Shown: one piece after another, positions 46,464 through 60,239 of the stretch
Layout of the letters: the number at the start of each line of letters is the position of its first letter
How positions within the stretch are numbered: the stretch's first letter is position 1
DNA from: Boesenbergia rotunda
Taxonomy: Eukaryota; Streptophyta; Magnoliopsida; Zingiberales; Zingiberaceae
NCBI GenBank assembly: GCA_024364735.1
Contig: JAGFNQ010002305.1
Span: 23,364-87,363 of the forward strand
DNA length: 64,000 nt
Direction: 5' to 3'
Notes under the pieces: generated by a model
Told to the model about the DNA's origin: nothing
What the model saw: the letters and a program-made list of their open reading frames with translations, nothing else
Database searches by the model: none
Program-made: the position numbers and the translations under genes

Positions 46464-47920
46464 GGACGTTTTCAAGATGGGTTTTCTACCATTGTTGAGG
46501 AGGATAACGTCTGGGCTCTGGAATCTGCCACATAGAAGTTGGAAATGGCGAAGGTAACACATCAAGACAACAAATCTCAAACATCCAAGGAAGAAAAACC
46601 TGATTCAAGGAAAAAGTTCAGACGAAGAAAAAAATGGAGAACAAAGAACCAGAAATCCGCTAAGAGAAACTTAAATTTTGGCTACGGATACATCGGGAAC
46701 TCAATTGAGAATCCTCAATCTGCAATACCTAAGAAAAGACGTTCCTTTTGGTACCAAAAGGAAAACTAGACAAGACCTCGTAAATCTACAAACGAGAAGC
46801 AACGATGCATCCATGAGATTCAAATCACAAGTACCACTTGCAAAACGATGAAGAACAACATACTTCACAGCTCAATTTCAGACGGAAGAAGGTCGAAAGC
46901 AGCCGTATGTACACACAACGAAGAAATAGATGAAAACTTCATATCTCCACTGGCTAACGCCTACCATGAAGCCGCATACGAAGCGATCGCCATTTCCTCA
47001 CTGGAATAGTCGAAAGAACAGAAACAACTGAAATTTTTTTTTGATCTGAAATATCTGCAAAAGGGCATCAGGTTTCCAAAGCGATTTATTCGTGAAAACC
47101 ACCAAAACCAGCGATTTGCAACCACGCCATGTCGATTTGAGAAGAACAAAATCCTAATAGAAGACATGGTTGGATTGCTTTTCGGATGCTCAATGGAGAC
47201 GCCATCCAAAATCAAACTTCCGCTGCTCATTGGAGGAAGAACTCCCGAACAAGTCGCAGTTTTGAGAACGGCGACAACCACTAGCAATCACCACAATCCA
47301 CCACCCTGAGAGTCATCACAGACCATCGGAGAAATAGAAATGGAAAATAAAAATCGTCTTCAAAACAAAACAAAAGCAAAATAAAACATCCATCGATCTC
47401 GTCGCACAAGGCCTCTCGGACCCAAAAAGAAAAACACTGGAAAAGTCGAACCAACAAAACCATAGAGATGCAGATGATCGTAGTAACCTTATCATGTCCG
47501 ATGTCAAGAGGATTCAAGGTCCATTTCTTCCCATTCTTTGCAGTTCAATCGTTGAGCAGATGGCGCAGATTACAGACTTTTTTCGCAGGAGATTCGTAGT
47601 TCTATTTGGATTTCTTCTTTATAGGGTTCTCCGAGGTGGAAACTGAGAAAGAAAAAGCAATCAAATCGGGAGCGAGAGCTATGAAAGAGATAGGAACCAG
47701 AGAGAAGAGAAGAGAAGGAACAGGGGAAGAGAGAAGGCGGATGGATGGATTATAAGAGAACTGTAACACCAAAGTTCCATCCAATTTGACGTTCCCAACA
47801 TACCCCTCTTCTCTAAGCTCAGCGTAGGGGATCGATTTATAAATAAAGAAAGGAGAAGAGGCTAAAATGGAAAAAAAAAACCGAGAAGGAAACTTACGCC
47901 CTCTCAGGTGCAATTAATTC
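46464..47920 (-). promoter_or_regulatory. Probable 5' UTR, leader introns and promoter of the DUF1639 gene
   Basis: C/T-rich leader-like sequence on the minus strand, with a possible core near 47740-47840 (TTATAAAT at about 47835). Open frames here (46961-47913) show no recognisable protein. This is an inference from position only. Confidence 0.35.
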
Positions 47921-50589
47921 AAGATATTCGACTTAAATGAAAAAAGATGAACTCAACCAATTGAAAATTTTGGATTTTTTATATTTACAGTTATTCGAGT
48001 TGAATTACATTAATAAAATTTTACAATTCAATAATTAATTAACACGTGCTATAAATATATATAATTAATTGATTGAATAATTCATTAAAGTTTAGATTGC
48101 AGTATATCCACATTAAAATTGGAATGAGACCAAAGAGCTTTTCTCACAGAAGAATTTATAAATATTTATTTTTCTATTACAATACATTTTGTAGACATAA
48201 AAATCTGACAGGTAATTAAACATTTATAATAATCAAAATCCTAATTCATGTATGTGCTAACATAAGTTTGTTATTAAATTTCAAAGATTTTGATTATCAT
48301 AAGCTTTTAGATATTTTAAGTAAAATGTATCTAGTTACATGTTTAAAAAATATATATAAATAAACTTTCTTGGAAGAAAAATAGAGTTAGAGATTTTTTA
48401 AATTATTTCTTAAGAAAATTTGTAAATTCAAATAGGATTTTTTAAATAAACAAATGATTAAATTTAGTGAAAATATCCTAAAATCAAGACGATTGCCGTC
48501 AGGTTAAATCGAGAAGCGTTCGTGGAGCCCAACGTTCGAAGGTTCGCGCCTCATTTAAAAAAATTATTTTTATAAATACGCCATAGCTGAGGATCGAATC
48601 CTAAATATTTAAGATAACGATTAATTACTTGGATGCTTGTAAAGTTAAACAAAGCATCATACAAAGCCTTGTAATGATCGGACCAGCACGGCCCGTGTAA
48701 TCTTGCAATCAAATCCCTAAAACCATGCGAGATGAGAACGATTAGGGTTACAAACTTCCAGATCGACCATCCAGTCCAGTCACATGGTACGTTTAAACTG
48801 CTTATTGTCTTCTTCAATCCATTTGTTGTGCTCGTGCTTCTTGTTTGCATTACTGAAATGAAAGCTTTTTGGCTATAGCAGGAAACATTATGGCCTTTGT
48901 GGTCTTCACTTTGTGTGGATTGTGGCAACTTATCTGCAGGATTTGCTCCCCAATAAGGCGTTGATCATGTTCTAGTTATCTGTGAAATTGTAAGTTGCCA
49001 TTGTCATTTACTTTGGATTAATTACCAGAACACGAGGTTTTACTGATTTCCAGCATATTGTACATCTAGTTTTGAGATTGCACATTTGTTACAGTGAAGT
49101 CCAAAGGACCAAGGACTACTTTTCTGTTTCGCATATTGCAGTGCATGCTCTTTAAGGAACATTGTTCCACGAGATGAGATAATCATGCCCGCATTTCTCC
49201 TATGTAAACTCGGTAGGCAGACCCATTGATGCTTCTTCTTTCTTTTGGTTTGGAGAAGCTTTTAACAATGCGTTAATTACTGTTGCTGATTAATTTTCCT
49301 TATCCTGATTTTGTTATGCATCATTATAGTCTACTAAAATGCAAACGAAGTCTCTATCCCACATGGTAAGTTGTATGCTAATAAAGAAGCTTTAAAACTT
49401 AGATGAGTGCTACAATTAACTCAGGCTTAAGAATTTTATGTTAGTGGTTGGTCCTGGGCTAGTTCTCCTATTTAAGCAAAATGTGACAATTAATATTGGT
49501 TGAACCTAATTTAGGGTGTTGAAAAGGGTTGATTGCATGATGGTGTAACTGTCATTGGGTCTCACATGCCACCATGTAGGAATCGTACTAGTTATGAGTT
49601 CACAGCCGAGTTTTGTTGGGGTGTTAATCGTTAAACAGGGGAGATTACAACACTCCAGTTTAGAGAGTTGTGAAAAAGAAGCTTTATAAACTTAGATAAG
49701 TGAGTACAACACTCCAGTTTATAGTTGTGTAAAGAAGTTTTATAAACTTAGATGAGAGGGTTAGTTGTCTCATCTAAGCAGGATCCAACAAATCCTACCA
49801 AGAAGGTCGAAATTGGAGGCAATGTCGTAACATGGAGAGGCTCAGCTTACATGAAATTTGTCACTGTACAACATGAATACTGTCGTTTATAAAATCTCTT
49901 AACCATTTTGTTTGCAATTCGCATTCATAGACCTTTGCTTTTCTTGCCTTTTAATTGTATTGTCAACTTTATAGTTGATTCTTTGCAATTGATGAAAATT
50001 TTGTTTTCCAATCTAATGCTACTGTTAAGTAAACACCAGGAAATCTTTTACTTTCAGTCCATGAACTATATGCTACTGTTTAGAAAAATAGTTTTGTTAT
50101 TCTTATTGTCTTTCGTGAACTGTTGTTCTTGCCTGCTTTTGATTTATTTGATCGTGGTTCTCTAATCTTTTATGGTGAGTCCTAGTCTTTTCAATTCATT
50201 TGCGGGGTTTGGTTCTTGTCAATTGTTCATGTTAATTTTAGTATTTCAAGAAAAAGAAAAGCTCTTGTGGTTAAGGCCTGCGATGTACATGTGAGGGTTA
50301 AGGACGGCGATGCCATATCCTCAAGTCAGCCCTGCTATTATCGCGAAGAGCAATATTCATCTATCAAGAGCACAGACTGAAAGCTAATAACAAAATTGGC
50401 ATTTGGCATTGCTGAATTATGCTTTATCCATGAATGAAGATTAATTTTTCTGACTCAAATCTCTTTTAAGAAAGAACGGACAAACAAACTTGATTCATAA
50501 GGAGACCAGTGGAATCACTGCTATTATATTACACCATCAACAAATTTACCTCCCAAAACATCAAATGTGATTTTATCCATTTATGACAC
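47921..50589. other. Intergenic DNA, no recognised gene
   Basis: A minus-strand frame at 48551-48928 (125 codons) matched nothing known to me. At 49660-49770 a short direct repeat (TTTATAAACTTAGAT) occurs. About 48490-48640 carries a low-copy repeat also present near 61640-61750. Confidence 0.4.
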
Positions 50590-51944
50590 TTATAATGCTG
50601 GTGAAGGAATATTTTTCTTGGACCATCTCATCCACAACAAAACCTCCAAAATGATGCAAGTGATGAAGAGAATGGCAAGATCGAAGCCATAGCCAACCTT
50701 CCAAGAGCTCCCTCCACCTCCTACTTGAATCCCTACAACAATGTTGACTGCCGCAAAGAACAGGGCGAGCCTTCCTCCCCAGTGGTGGTACCAATTCCAG
50801 TACCTACGTAGCTTGGAATCTTGGTCAGGTTTGACAAAAAATGCCATCACCTGCATGAGTTGTAAGTACAAATGAGATGACAATTTTTTGACATAATTTG
50901 AAGTTCATGCTGTAGGATTCAAATTCACTTCAAAACCTGAAGAATTCCAAGAACCAGGACAAAGATGCCAATGCCTCTGTGACTGTATACAGTGGCATGG
51001 AGCTCATCAAAGAGAAGTTTCCCAGTTACCACGGCGGCCAGACCAATCATGAATCCAATGAGTTGGATGATTGTGTGGAGGTAGTACCACAAGGGACCCC
51101 ACTGTTTGCAGTATCTTGCAATGATCGCACCAATTGGAAGCAGAACGCCCCACCCGAATATGGCAAGCACTCCATGGCTCCGCTTCAGCTTGTATAGGTA
51201 AGAAGTGGAAGTAGATGAACTTCCTGTGAAGTTAGATAACGTTGAGAATTTATATTGTCACGTTCATTTACTAAGTTCATCCACAAATTACCTGTTGAAA
51301 AGTCAAACAAAAGAGAGATCTTATCAGAATGCTTTTTCAGGTGCTTATGAACCGGGGTTGAAGTCCCAATTGCCAACAGAAGGTGTTGCTGAGCAAGAGG
51401 GGCCTGAAATTTCAGCTGAAAGGCAAGGTAAATCTTGGCATGATGAACAAGAACTTTTGGTGCAACTGCAGTGGAGAGCAGCTGCCCTTGGTCTGCTACA
51501 ACCTCCGACGCAGATTTACCTCGCAGATAGAATTCTCTGATGTGGGGGATCCCAGTTTTGCCCATCCAACCTACCATGGCACTGGAGCCAATCATCCTTC
51601 CATCTGTGGAGAATCCCATTCCTACCCAGCCAACCGTGTAGATCGTGGACAGAACAATGCTCAGAACATTTTCTTCGTTCTGAGAATACTGCGATAAGAT
51701 AGTCGACATCAATAGCAAGTTGTGACTTCCGACCATTTAATGTAAAGATCAGACATGATTAGCATTGGCTTACTCTGAGGACGAAGTTGTTCCAGATGGG
51801 TCTGCATGAGAGGCCAGAGTAGTTGCTGAGAGCTGCTGGGAGTTCCAACTCGCAGCTATCCGATTGAGCTCCGGCAGTGATGGCTGCAAGCACGATCGGA
51901 ACAATGAAGGCGACTGAATGAAGCCCCATCGAAGCTGCTTGCAT
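50590..51944 (-). CDS. Cytochrome b561 and DOMON domain-containing protein
   Basis: Four exons, 51944-51774, 51688-51292, 51223-50937 and 50850-50590, in frame (371 residues). A signal peptide (residues 1-26, ending near AITAGAQS) leads to an extracellular DOMON domain (about 50-175; GWVGMGFSTDG, MVGWMG, YLAFQL). A b561 transmembrane core follows, with the heme-binding histidines in KRSH (206), WYYLH (239), YSHRG (271) and WYHHW (307/308). Such proteins pass electrons from cytosolic ascorbate across the plasma membrane to DOMON-bound acceptors outside. Length and motif order are normal. Start chosen at the first ATG; MGLHS 15 bases later is also possible. No defect was seen. Confidence 0.94.
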
Positions 51945-54168
51945 GGGATGCTATTAGAACTGATGAGAATAGAAAAACCAAATGATAAGTGGAAGCGGGA
52001 GCTTGAAGAGGAGTGAAGTTTAAGTGTTGCCTTTGCTTAGAACTGAAGTTGAATGATGATAATGAGTTGGTTTTATGTCTCTGTGAAAGGGAAAAAAGTG
52101 AGTTGTTGTAATATGAGAAATTTGTGATGATGTTTAGCTTTGCCAAATTGGTTGTTGGATATGGTAGTGGTTGATTTAGGTGCTTAGTATACATCAAAGT
52201 TGAAACTTGAGACAATGGATTGAGCAATCATGAGCAAGGATGCTACAGAGATGTTTTGGTAATAAGTCTGAAGGGAATAAATTTTCGAGAAAATTTGCTG
52301 GATGATTATTTGGCGATCTCTTTTATAAACTACAAGAACATTACCAATGAGTTGCCTACAGATGGATGAATATCTAGCATGTGTGGTATTATCGTTTTGA
52401 AATTTGAGAATTAAAATCTGACAAAGTCAGTATGTCTCTCTCCCTGTACTAGTCAAATCCAGACTAATAATTCTCATAATTTATTTTCTCCGTGTTCATC
52501 CTGAAAACGGATTGAAGGGAGAGTGAGCCAATTATGAAAAAAATTAAAAATTTAAAAAAAAATCGTAGAGCGTTTTTTTTTGAGCTCCTTAACTCACGTT
52601 AGCTGACCTGTCAACAAAAAGTAAAAAGTGCGTTCTATATTTAAGGCACCTTCAATAATTTAAGTTTTTTTAATAAATAATATATCATATCAATGGCATA
52701 TTCAAGTTATAAAACATATAACTCTTTGTACAATCAAAAAATTTAGCTATAATTTTTTTTAATCTTATGTTATCGATTTTATTTTACATCATTAATTAAT
52801 AATCTCATCTATATTATTAATTTTATGATGAAAAATAAATTTAAAATTTCACTATCACTTTTAAATTACAAATTTCAAACGTTATCTTAGCTCATAGGAA
52901 TTAGAACTGTTTTTATTTTACGTACCTCTCCAAAAACAACTCTTTCAAAATATCTCCAATCTCTTAAATACGCTTCTTATTCTCTCTCCTTTTGTTTTTT
53001 TTATAAATTTTTTAGATGGTGCCATAAAAAACAGCTCATTTCCATGGGAGATGCTTAGGCCGTACACTATTCTCTTTCTACCTCACATTTTCCACTGTCA
53101 AAATTAGGACAGTAAACAATTTAAATCGAGTCAAATTTTATAATATTTAAATTTATTTGATAAAATAATTAATCAACCCAAATCTAAAATAATCAAGTTT
53201 TTATCATGAATATTCAAATTTGAATTATTTTTATATATAAATTTAAGTTTGATTTCGATTTGATTTGAGTTTCATTTGTTTAAATATTATCAAATTTAAA
53301 TTTAAGTTTGTTTGATTGTAAACTTATGATTAATTATTGAGCTGGATAATATAAATATATTTGATTATTATTAAAATGTATTTATTTATTAATTAATAAA
53401 TTGATAAGAGTTTAATTGATAATTTGATTTATGAATATTTTTTATTATTTATGAATATTTTTCATGAACAATATTATTCGGGAAATTATTTATAAATATT
53501 ATTTACGAATATATTCACGAACATTATTCACTAATGTTAACAAATTGAACATAAATATATTCAAAATTATTCATTTAGTTATATCAATTATTTAAATTTA
53601 TTTATTTAATTAATCTTATATATATTAAAAAAATAAGTTTTTATTAAATTGAAATTAAATTTATTTACAAACATTCAATTTATTTACTGTCATAATCAAA
53701 ATAAATAACGTTCTTCTGCACTCCTTCACATTATTATAAGTAAAATTGTTTAGATTTTATTAAAGAATACTAAATATCTTTCAATATTTTTCCTAAAAAT
53801 TATTTTTATTTATATTAATGAAAAAAATTTTAGAAAAAAAATCTTTAAAAAAGTCATTTTAGATACTTTACTTGCCTATCCACTTTATCAATTCTTTGTC
53901 CTTCGCACTTCTCCGTCTTAATACAAATTGAATAGGCGGTGAAGCAGCCAACAATCACGTTATAAACATTAAGAATCAAATCTTAACCGAAATGAATTAA
54001 TGGATGATTCTTTTTTCAAAAATATTGAATTGATGAACTATTTATTATGAATATTTTTTGATTTATCATAGTTAATAAAGAAATTTTATGAAATCGATTT
54101 TTAAAATTAACCGATCTAGAGAGGATCAACTAGAAAAAAAATTAGTCGGTCAAGTCATTAACACCCTG
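51945..54168. other. Promoter of the b561 gene, then A+T-rich intergenic DNA
   Basis: The first few hundred bases should be the promoter of the minus-strand b561 gene. From 52500 on the DNA is A+T-rich with MITE-like palindromic patches and no gene. Confidence 0.4.
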
Positions 54169-54546
54169 TTTGGAAACATTTTAAGCAAAGGAATTGAATT
54201 GAATTCCATCAAAAAATGAATTCAATTTTCATGTTGGAATAAATAATCGAATCGAATTGAATTCTTTGATTTAGAATCTATTTGAATTGAATTGAATTTT
54301 TATATTTTTACCATTTTATCCTTCATTTAAAATGACGTTGAGTGAGAAATAAGGGTTATTTAATAATTTTCATTTATCAGAATAATTTTCTTCATAAATC
54401 AGACCTCTTTAGGTATGATTTATTTTGAAGGATTTGAAAGAATTGAATTCTAATTCCTTATCAATTTTGCTGAAAATGAGTTTCAAACGGTGGAATTAAA
54501 TTTCAATTTTGAAAAATTCAATTCTATCCATTTCTAAACGGGGTGT
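54169..54546. mobile_element. Tourist-like MITE
   Basis: The termini CACCCTGTTTGGAAA and TTTCTAAACGGGGTG are inverted repeats, and both flanks read TAA, matching the TWA duplication of Harbinger/Tourist elements. The inside is rich in GAATTGAATT. A relative lies inverted at 20284-20672. Confidence 0.75.
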
Positions 54547-55214
54547 AAATCTGTTGGGGCAAACAATCTAACCATTGGATACTGGATGGTCCCCCACTGG
54601 ACCATTTTAATTAGCTGATTTGAACAACTCAACTAACTAATTCAATTAACCTAGCAGCTAACTCATTCAACTAACTTGAAGACGAGGAAAATATTTTTCT
54701 CTCTTTAAATTTTATATCACATTTAAGAAATAAAAAATTATTTTAGTTTCTCTTATAAATAAAAATTAAAAAAAAACTCAACAACCTAAAACCATCTCCA
54801 ACCCATCGACAAAACACCAAATTTAATGCGAAAGAACACTAAATAACTCCAACCCATGACCATATTCCCAAACCAAATTTGGCTTGGGAATTTTCCAATT
54901 TTTTTAATTTTAAAAAATCTTATTATATTATATAATTGATAAATTCAAATGTAATATATATTATTAAATATAATAAATAAAAATTAATTTATAATAATTA
55001 TTATTATTTTCACTATTTAAAGTAATCTTAATTATTTATTATAAATTTAAATTAAGTGTATTTAATAGTATATTTAAATTTTATTATGCATATTTATAAA
55101 GATTTAATTTATTAAAATTATATTATTAATTTATTTAATATATTTTAATTATAATTACATTTATTTAATATATATTTTAATGATAATTACATTTATAAAT
55201 AAAATATTATTAAA
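54547..55214. other. A+T-rich intergenic DNA
   Basis: No gene or clear element was seen; long A/T runs dominate. Confidence 0.4.
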
Positions 55215-55760
55215 AAATATAAATCATTTGCATGCAGTACCCACTTGATAAATTCTTTGCATTCACTCCCTGATAGAATTGAGTATAAAAGAGTAAAAAT
55301 TCAGTATACATTATAAAGATTTGAGTATAAATTGTTTAAGATTGAGTACTAATTTAAGGAATTTGAGTATAAAATTTCGGTGACCCCTTATGTGAAAATC
55401 TTGATATGGTGACCCCTCCACATACTCAAAATTTTCAAATAATACTCAATCTAAATCAATTCATACTTGAATTTTTATAATGTATACTGAAATTTTTACT
55501 ATATACTGAAACAATGTATACTCAAATGTTTTCAAATTATACTCAAACTTCTTAAATTAGTACTCAATCTCAAAAAATTTATACTCAAATCTTTACGATG
55601 TATATTGAATTTTTACTCTTTTATACTGATAAAAAAATAACACATAAAATTATTTTGTCAATCCCATCAGGGAGTGCATGCAAAGGAATTTTCGAATGGA
55701 GATTGCGTGTAAAGGTGAATTTGAGATTGAGGAGTTTTCTCAAATTTTTTCATATTTTAA
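55215..55760. mobile_element. Foldback MITE, relative of 18554-18902
   Basis: It shares CTTTGCATTCACTCCCTGAT, the GAGTATAAAAGAGTAAAAA units and the right half CATCAGGGAGTGCATGCAAA with the copy at 18554. It is longer, with more GAGTATAAA-type repeats in the middle, and its outer ends are worn, so edges are approximate. Confidence 0.65.
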
Positions 55761-56099
55761 GAATTTTTTATTTTTGGTGTGATATAGTATGATGTTTGAT
55801 GTTGAAATATTATTTTTTTTTTATGAAAATTATATCCACTATGATATTTGTGATCCGAGACGATGGACACCACTCTTTTGCCTTCCATCGATCCGCTTCC
55901 TCTCAGTCGCAACAGAATCCCAACCGTGGCCCCGTGGTGCACCGACAGGAATATAAAGACATGAAATTCACCCAACTATGTGGACCCGCATGCCCGGCGA
56001 TGATCAGGCGCTGGAAAGCTGTCTACAGCAAATCAGGCGTTATCAAAATCATTCGCATACTGGAGCGGAGCCTAGCACAAATCTCAAAGCCCTAAAGGA

Positions 56100-57317
56100 C
56101 TTCGTTCATGCGACGTCATTCATTGGCTTCCTCTACCACGGATCCCCATCCAATCCTTTCTCCCCTTCCTAGCGTGGAGACTGCACAGCAATGGAGCCGT
56201 CTTCGCTTCTTCTCTCAGGTTTCTACCAAATCGTGCTCTTCCTCGAATTCAAGAAAAAGACAAGATCCTTCCCCGTCGTTTTCCTGGTGGCTTCACCGCC
56301 TGCCCTTTAGAATCGGTTCGATTAGAGTAAGCTTGGAATCTCTGTGTTGATTGGTTGTTTCAATGATGGTGCGCTTTGTCTTCCTCGATTTCAAAAGTTG
56401 GATTTTTTTTTTTTTTGTTGACACTATTATTATATCATATTCTGTGGGGTATTCTTAGCTTGATTCGTGATTCTTAATGGTTGCATCTGCTCTCCTATCC
56501 GTGTCTAGAAAGTTGATTGCAATTTGGTCATCTTGCGTACCTGCAGTGCTTGAATGGCACTGCATTGGGTATGCATTTTGGATCTGTAAACTGATTCATT
56601 GATCTATTAATTTTTGAATTATTACAGCAGAGGCTGATGGAATCGCTAGGTCGGATGCTTTGTCAGAATAAGATTGTAACTTGTTTAATCTGAATGAGTC
56701 AAAAAACTTTATTTAGTATTTCTCTCTTTTAATAATCTAATACTTTGAAATCTAGCTGCCATATCAAGAATTCTTTGGAGGTTGTAGACAATGGGGTTTG
56801 AAAAATTAAAGATCTGATTCTTTTGATTTATGATATTAGGTTTTTTTTGGCTGCTATGGTAGGATTTAGTTTCTTATCTCTGACAAAATCCATCAAATAA
56901 TTAATCCCCGTGTTTCTTGTCCAATTTCTTTCGAATGAAAGAAAACTTTCTCAGTGAGCTAATATTTTTGTTTAGATGAGGTACTTTGATCAAGAGAGCT
57001 ATTCAGCTACTCTATTCTTGAAATCTCACTTTTTGGAAAAGTATATTTCTGCTTTTTTGATTGTCTTTGTAACTATTTTGCCACAGCATAATTCGTTTCA
57101 AATTGTTGATGTCAACTAATTTGTTGCTTAGCTCAGTGTTACATGCTTATGTCGATTATCTATTACCTGAACATATGATTTTTGTCTGTTGTGTAAATGC
57201 TGTGTTGCAGATCTACTTTGTTTTATTTACATGGTCAATAATCACAGTTTTTGTTGCTCGCCCTGATATTTTAGCAGCTGCCTCTTTGAGTCATCAAGAA
57301 CTGTCTGACCGAAGAAA
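56100..57317 (+). promoter_or_regulatory. Probable promoter and spliced 5' leader of the lipase gene
   Basis: A G+C-rich patch at about 55850-56330 with a donor site near 56328 is followed by U-rich intron-like DNA up to 57210. The open frames here look like leader, not protein. This is inferred from composition and splice sites. Confidence 0.4.
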
Positions 57318-59548
57318 ATGACATCACAAAGGGATGTGTTTGAGCTATCAGGACCCATACATCTGACCTCTATAAATTGGTAAGTTCTTTCAATCTTCTA
57401 CATTTTGCAAACCTTTCCATGATGATATGTTCTGTACTTATTGTTATTAATCTGTCCAATAACCAGATTCCATTCACTTTATGCTGTTTTCCAATATATA
57501 AATTAGCATTTTGTATATATCCTCGTCTCTCAAACCTGGTCACTAACACCTTGTTTGAATACCAGATTGTTTAAGATGACCATGTTGACTAGTCCATGAT
57601 GGAAATGATATGGTAATTGCGTTTACTATATGAAATATATACTAAAGGACAAGCGAATGTGAAGAATATGTTTCCTTCATTAAATTGATGATCCATCTTT
57701 CACAAACCTGTAGTCTAGTTTCTGGATATAATCTTGTTTTTGGCTACATCAGTAAACCCAAGTAATGAGAAAGGTAACAGATCAGCAACTATATGAGATA
57801 TAGATATTCCTTGTTGTTCTTTGTGTTTGACCAGGCCCATTACTTTGCCAGCAAGGGAGTTCTTCAGCAAGCTATAACATAAAAAAGGACTAAATGGATA
57901 GAAAAATACAAATTAAAATACATAAAGATGGAATCTCTTACAGATAAATATAAATTAGAAAGCACAAGAATGGAATCACTTGCCTTTTTCAGTTTTATAT
58001 TTCAGTGTTTCGCATTCACTAGTCACAAATATCATTTATGCTCTCACAGTCAGTTACTTTTTAATTAAAGTTCTAGAAAGAATAGTTATAATTTCTATGG
58101 TACAAGTGGGATTCTTTTTAAAGATATTTTCAGTGTGCTGCAATTCGAGTATAATTTTGTCAATCCAAGAGACAGATTTAATGATTCACATGCAATACAA
58201 TGAGAATATGATCTCGTTGATTTAGGACATCACAAATTGTTAGAGCTCTAAATGAGCTTTTTTTATGGTTTCAATATGCCACATCAATATTATAAAAACT
58301 TATTAAAACATCTCCAATGGTTATAGCTCTAAGTGAGCTTTTTTGTGATCCAATTCATAACATGTAGTTGTATGGCTCCATGCATATTACATCAATTTTG
58401 AGACAAAAAAGCAGATTTGAGTTTTTACTACTGCTCTTAAACTACAAATCTCAAACCTCACCTTTACAATGATTCAAGTTTTTTATTCAGCTTTTTTGAT
58501 TTTACAAACCTCACACAAACCTATTGGAGCAGCATCGGGCTTGTATCATATCTGAACTTGTTAATTTTCTTTTGCAACATTTGTTTCAAGCAGGAATTGC
58601 CCTCATCATCAACGCTCTGTTGCAGCCAGTTTGGTTCAAGGTGCGTATGTCTTGGAACGCGATCGACAGCTGAACCGTCAAGAGGCTTGTGCTCCTCCCT
58701 GGTGGGAGAGGTTCCATTTCGAAGTCACCAGAAAGCTAATTGATGATGCTGATCTCTCCATCTTCGGCGCCATTTACAAATTCAAGCCTTTGACAAATTC
58801 TCATGGCTCCACGGTTCCTAATCCTCCTAAATTTGTCATTGTATTCAGAGGTACCGTTACTAAGAAAGATTCTTTATCTCGTGATCTTATGTTGGATCTG
58901 CAAGTACTAAAGAATCATCTCCATCAAACATCGCGGTTTACGATTGCAATGCAAGCTGTTCGTAGCTTAGTTGCAGCTTTTGGACATCAACATGTATGGC
59001 TTGCTGGGCATTCTCTAGGAGCAGCCATGGCAACACTGGCCGGAAAAACCATGGCCAAGGAGGGCATGCACCTCAAGGCTTTCCTCTTCAACCCACCATT
59101 CTTCTCGGCGCCGATAGAGAGGATCAAAAACTGGAAGGTCAAACATGGCATTCGCATTGCGGGAAGCGTAGTAACTGCAGGGCTCGCATTGGCACTGAAG
59201 GGCTCCCGTCAGAAATGCAATTCCTTCACGATGTTGTCAGCCTGGGTGCCATGTCTATTTGTCAACAAGTCCGACGACATCTGCTCGGCATATATTGGCT
59301 ACTTCGAGCACCGTAAGAAGATGGAAGAAATCGGAGCCGGAAATATAGAGAAGCTGGCGACGGAGAACTCTATGAAAGATTTGTTTCTCAGTGCTTTCGG
59401 AGTGGAGTCGGAGTCATTGCATCTTCTGCCATCAGCAAATCTGACTGTGAATTCCAGTCCTTCTCCAGACTTCAAGAGTGCTCATGGAATCCATCAATGG
59501 TGGAGGTCAGATTTAGATTTTCAAACAAAGGTGTATCTTTATGAGTAA
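57318..59548 (+). CDS. Class-3-type lipase / alpha/beta-hydrolase, GDSL esterase At4g10955-like
   Basis: Two exons, 57318-57379 and 58594-59548, joined by a GT-AG intron of 1.2 kb (338 residues). It begins MTSQRDVFELSGPIHLTSINW, the head of the At4g10955-type family. The hydrolase core holds FVIVFRGT before the nucleophile elbow AGHSLGAA (Ser161); the catalytic Asp and His are not assigned. Despite its database name, the family has GxSxG and is not a true GDSL enzyme; its substrate is unknown to me. 5' leader exons probably lie upstream: a G+C-rich patch near 56150-56330 ends in a good donor (AGA|GTAAGC), and acceptors occur at about 57210-57275 before the ATG. No defect was seen. Confidence 0.9.
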
Positions 59549-60239
59549 AACTACAGCATTTGAGTGTAGTAGTGGAATCTAATCTTCATAACTGGAAGGT
59601 GATTTAAAGTTGCTGCATGTAATTTGGAGGAGCATGTGAATTTGACTGCTCACAATTGTTTTAGGCAATAACAATGGATTGGATGTTGTGGTTCTATTTT
59701 TTTTTGTTGTTGTTTATAAGTAAAACTTATTAATGCATTAGGAGAAATGTACAAGATTTGACACTTCTAATTTGTCATATGAGATATATTATATATGACA
59801 TAGTCAACGCTCTTGCCGTAGTGATTTGCTCATACATTTTTATTTGAAAACTCATGGTATTCTTCTTGTCATATTAATCTCTCGTCGCATGCATACTTAG
59901 ACCTCCTTGTTGGTTTGTTCATCTGAAAAAAAAACATGAAAAAGTCGGTCTTTGTTCATCCATAATCTGACACATATATAATAGCTATACGTCTAGAGTG
60001 GAGTCCGAACCTTGATCACTATTATGCTTAATGTGATGGAATCATGTAATCCTCACGGTTCTATAGTTAAAGTCGAAGTCATATTGAGTCATAGTTAAAA
60101 TCAAAATGGATTAGACCTGACCAAAAGAAAATTGAATCCAATCCAAATGAGATAAATGATTTAATCGAATCTACTATGTACATTCATCTCAAAGAGTTAC
60201 TTAGAAACAATTCACAATTACTAAGACTTAATTTCAATC
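59549..60239. other. 3' flank of the lipase gene
   Basis: Only the lipase 3' UTR and A+T-rich DNA; no gene was seen. Confidence 0.4.

Noticed and set aside
48551..48928. 125-codon minus-strand frame
   Set aside because: No recognised domain, no splice partners and a repeat overlapping its end; left as intergenic.
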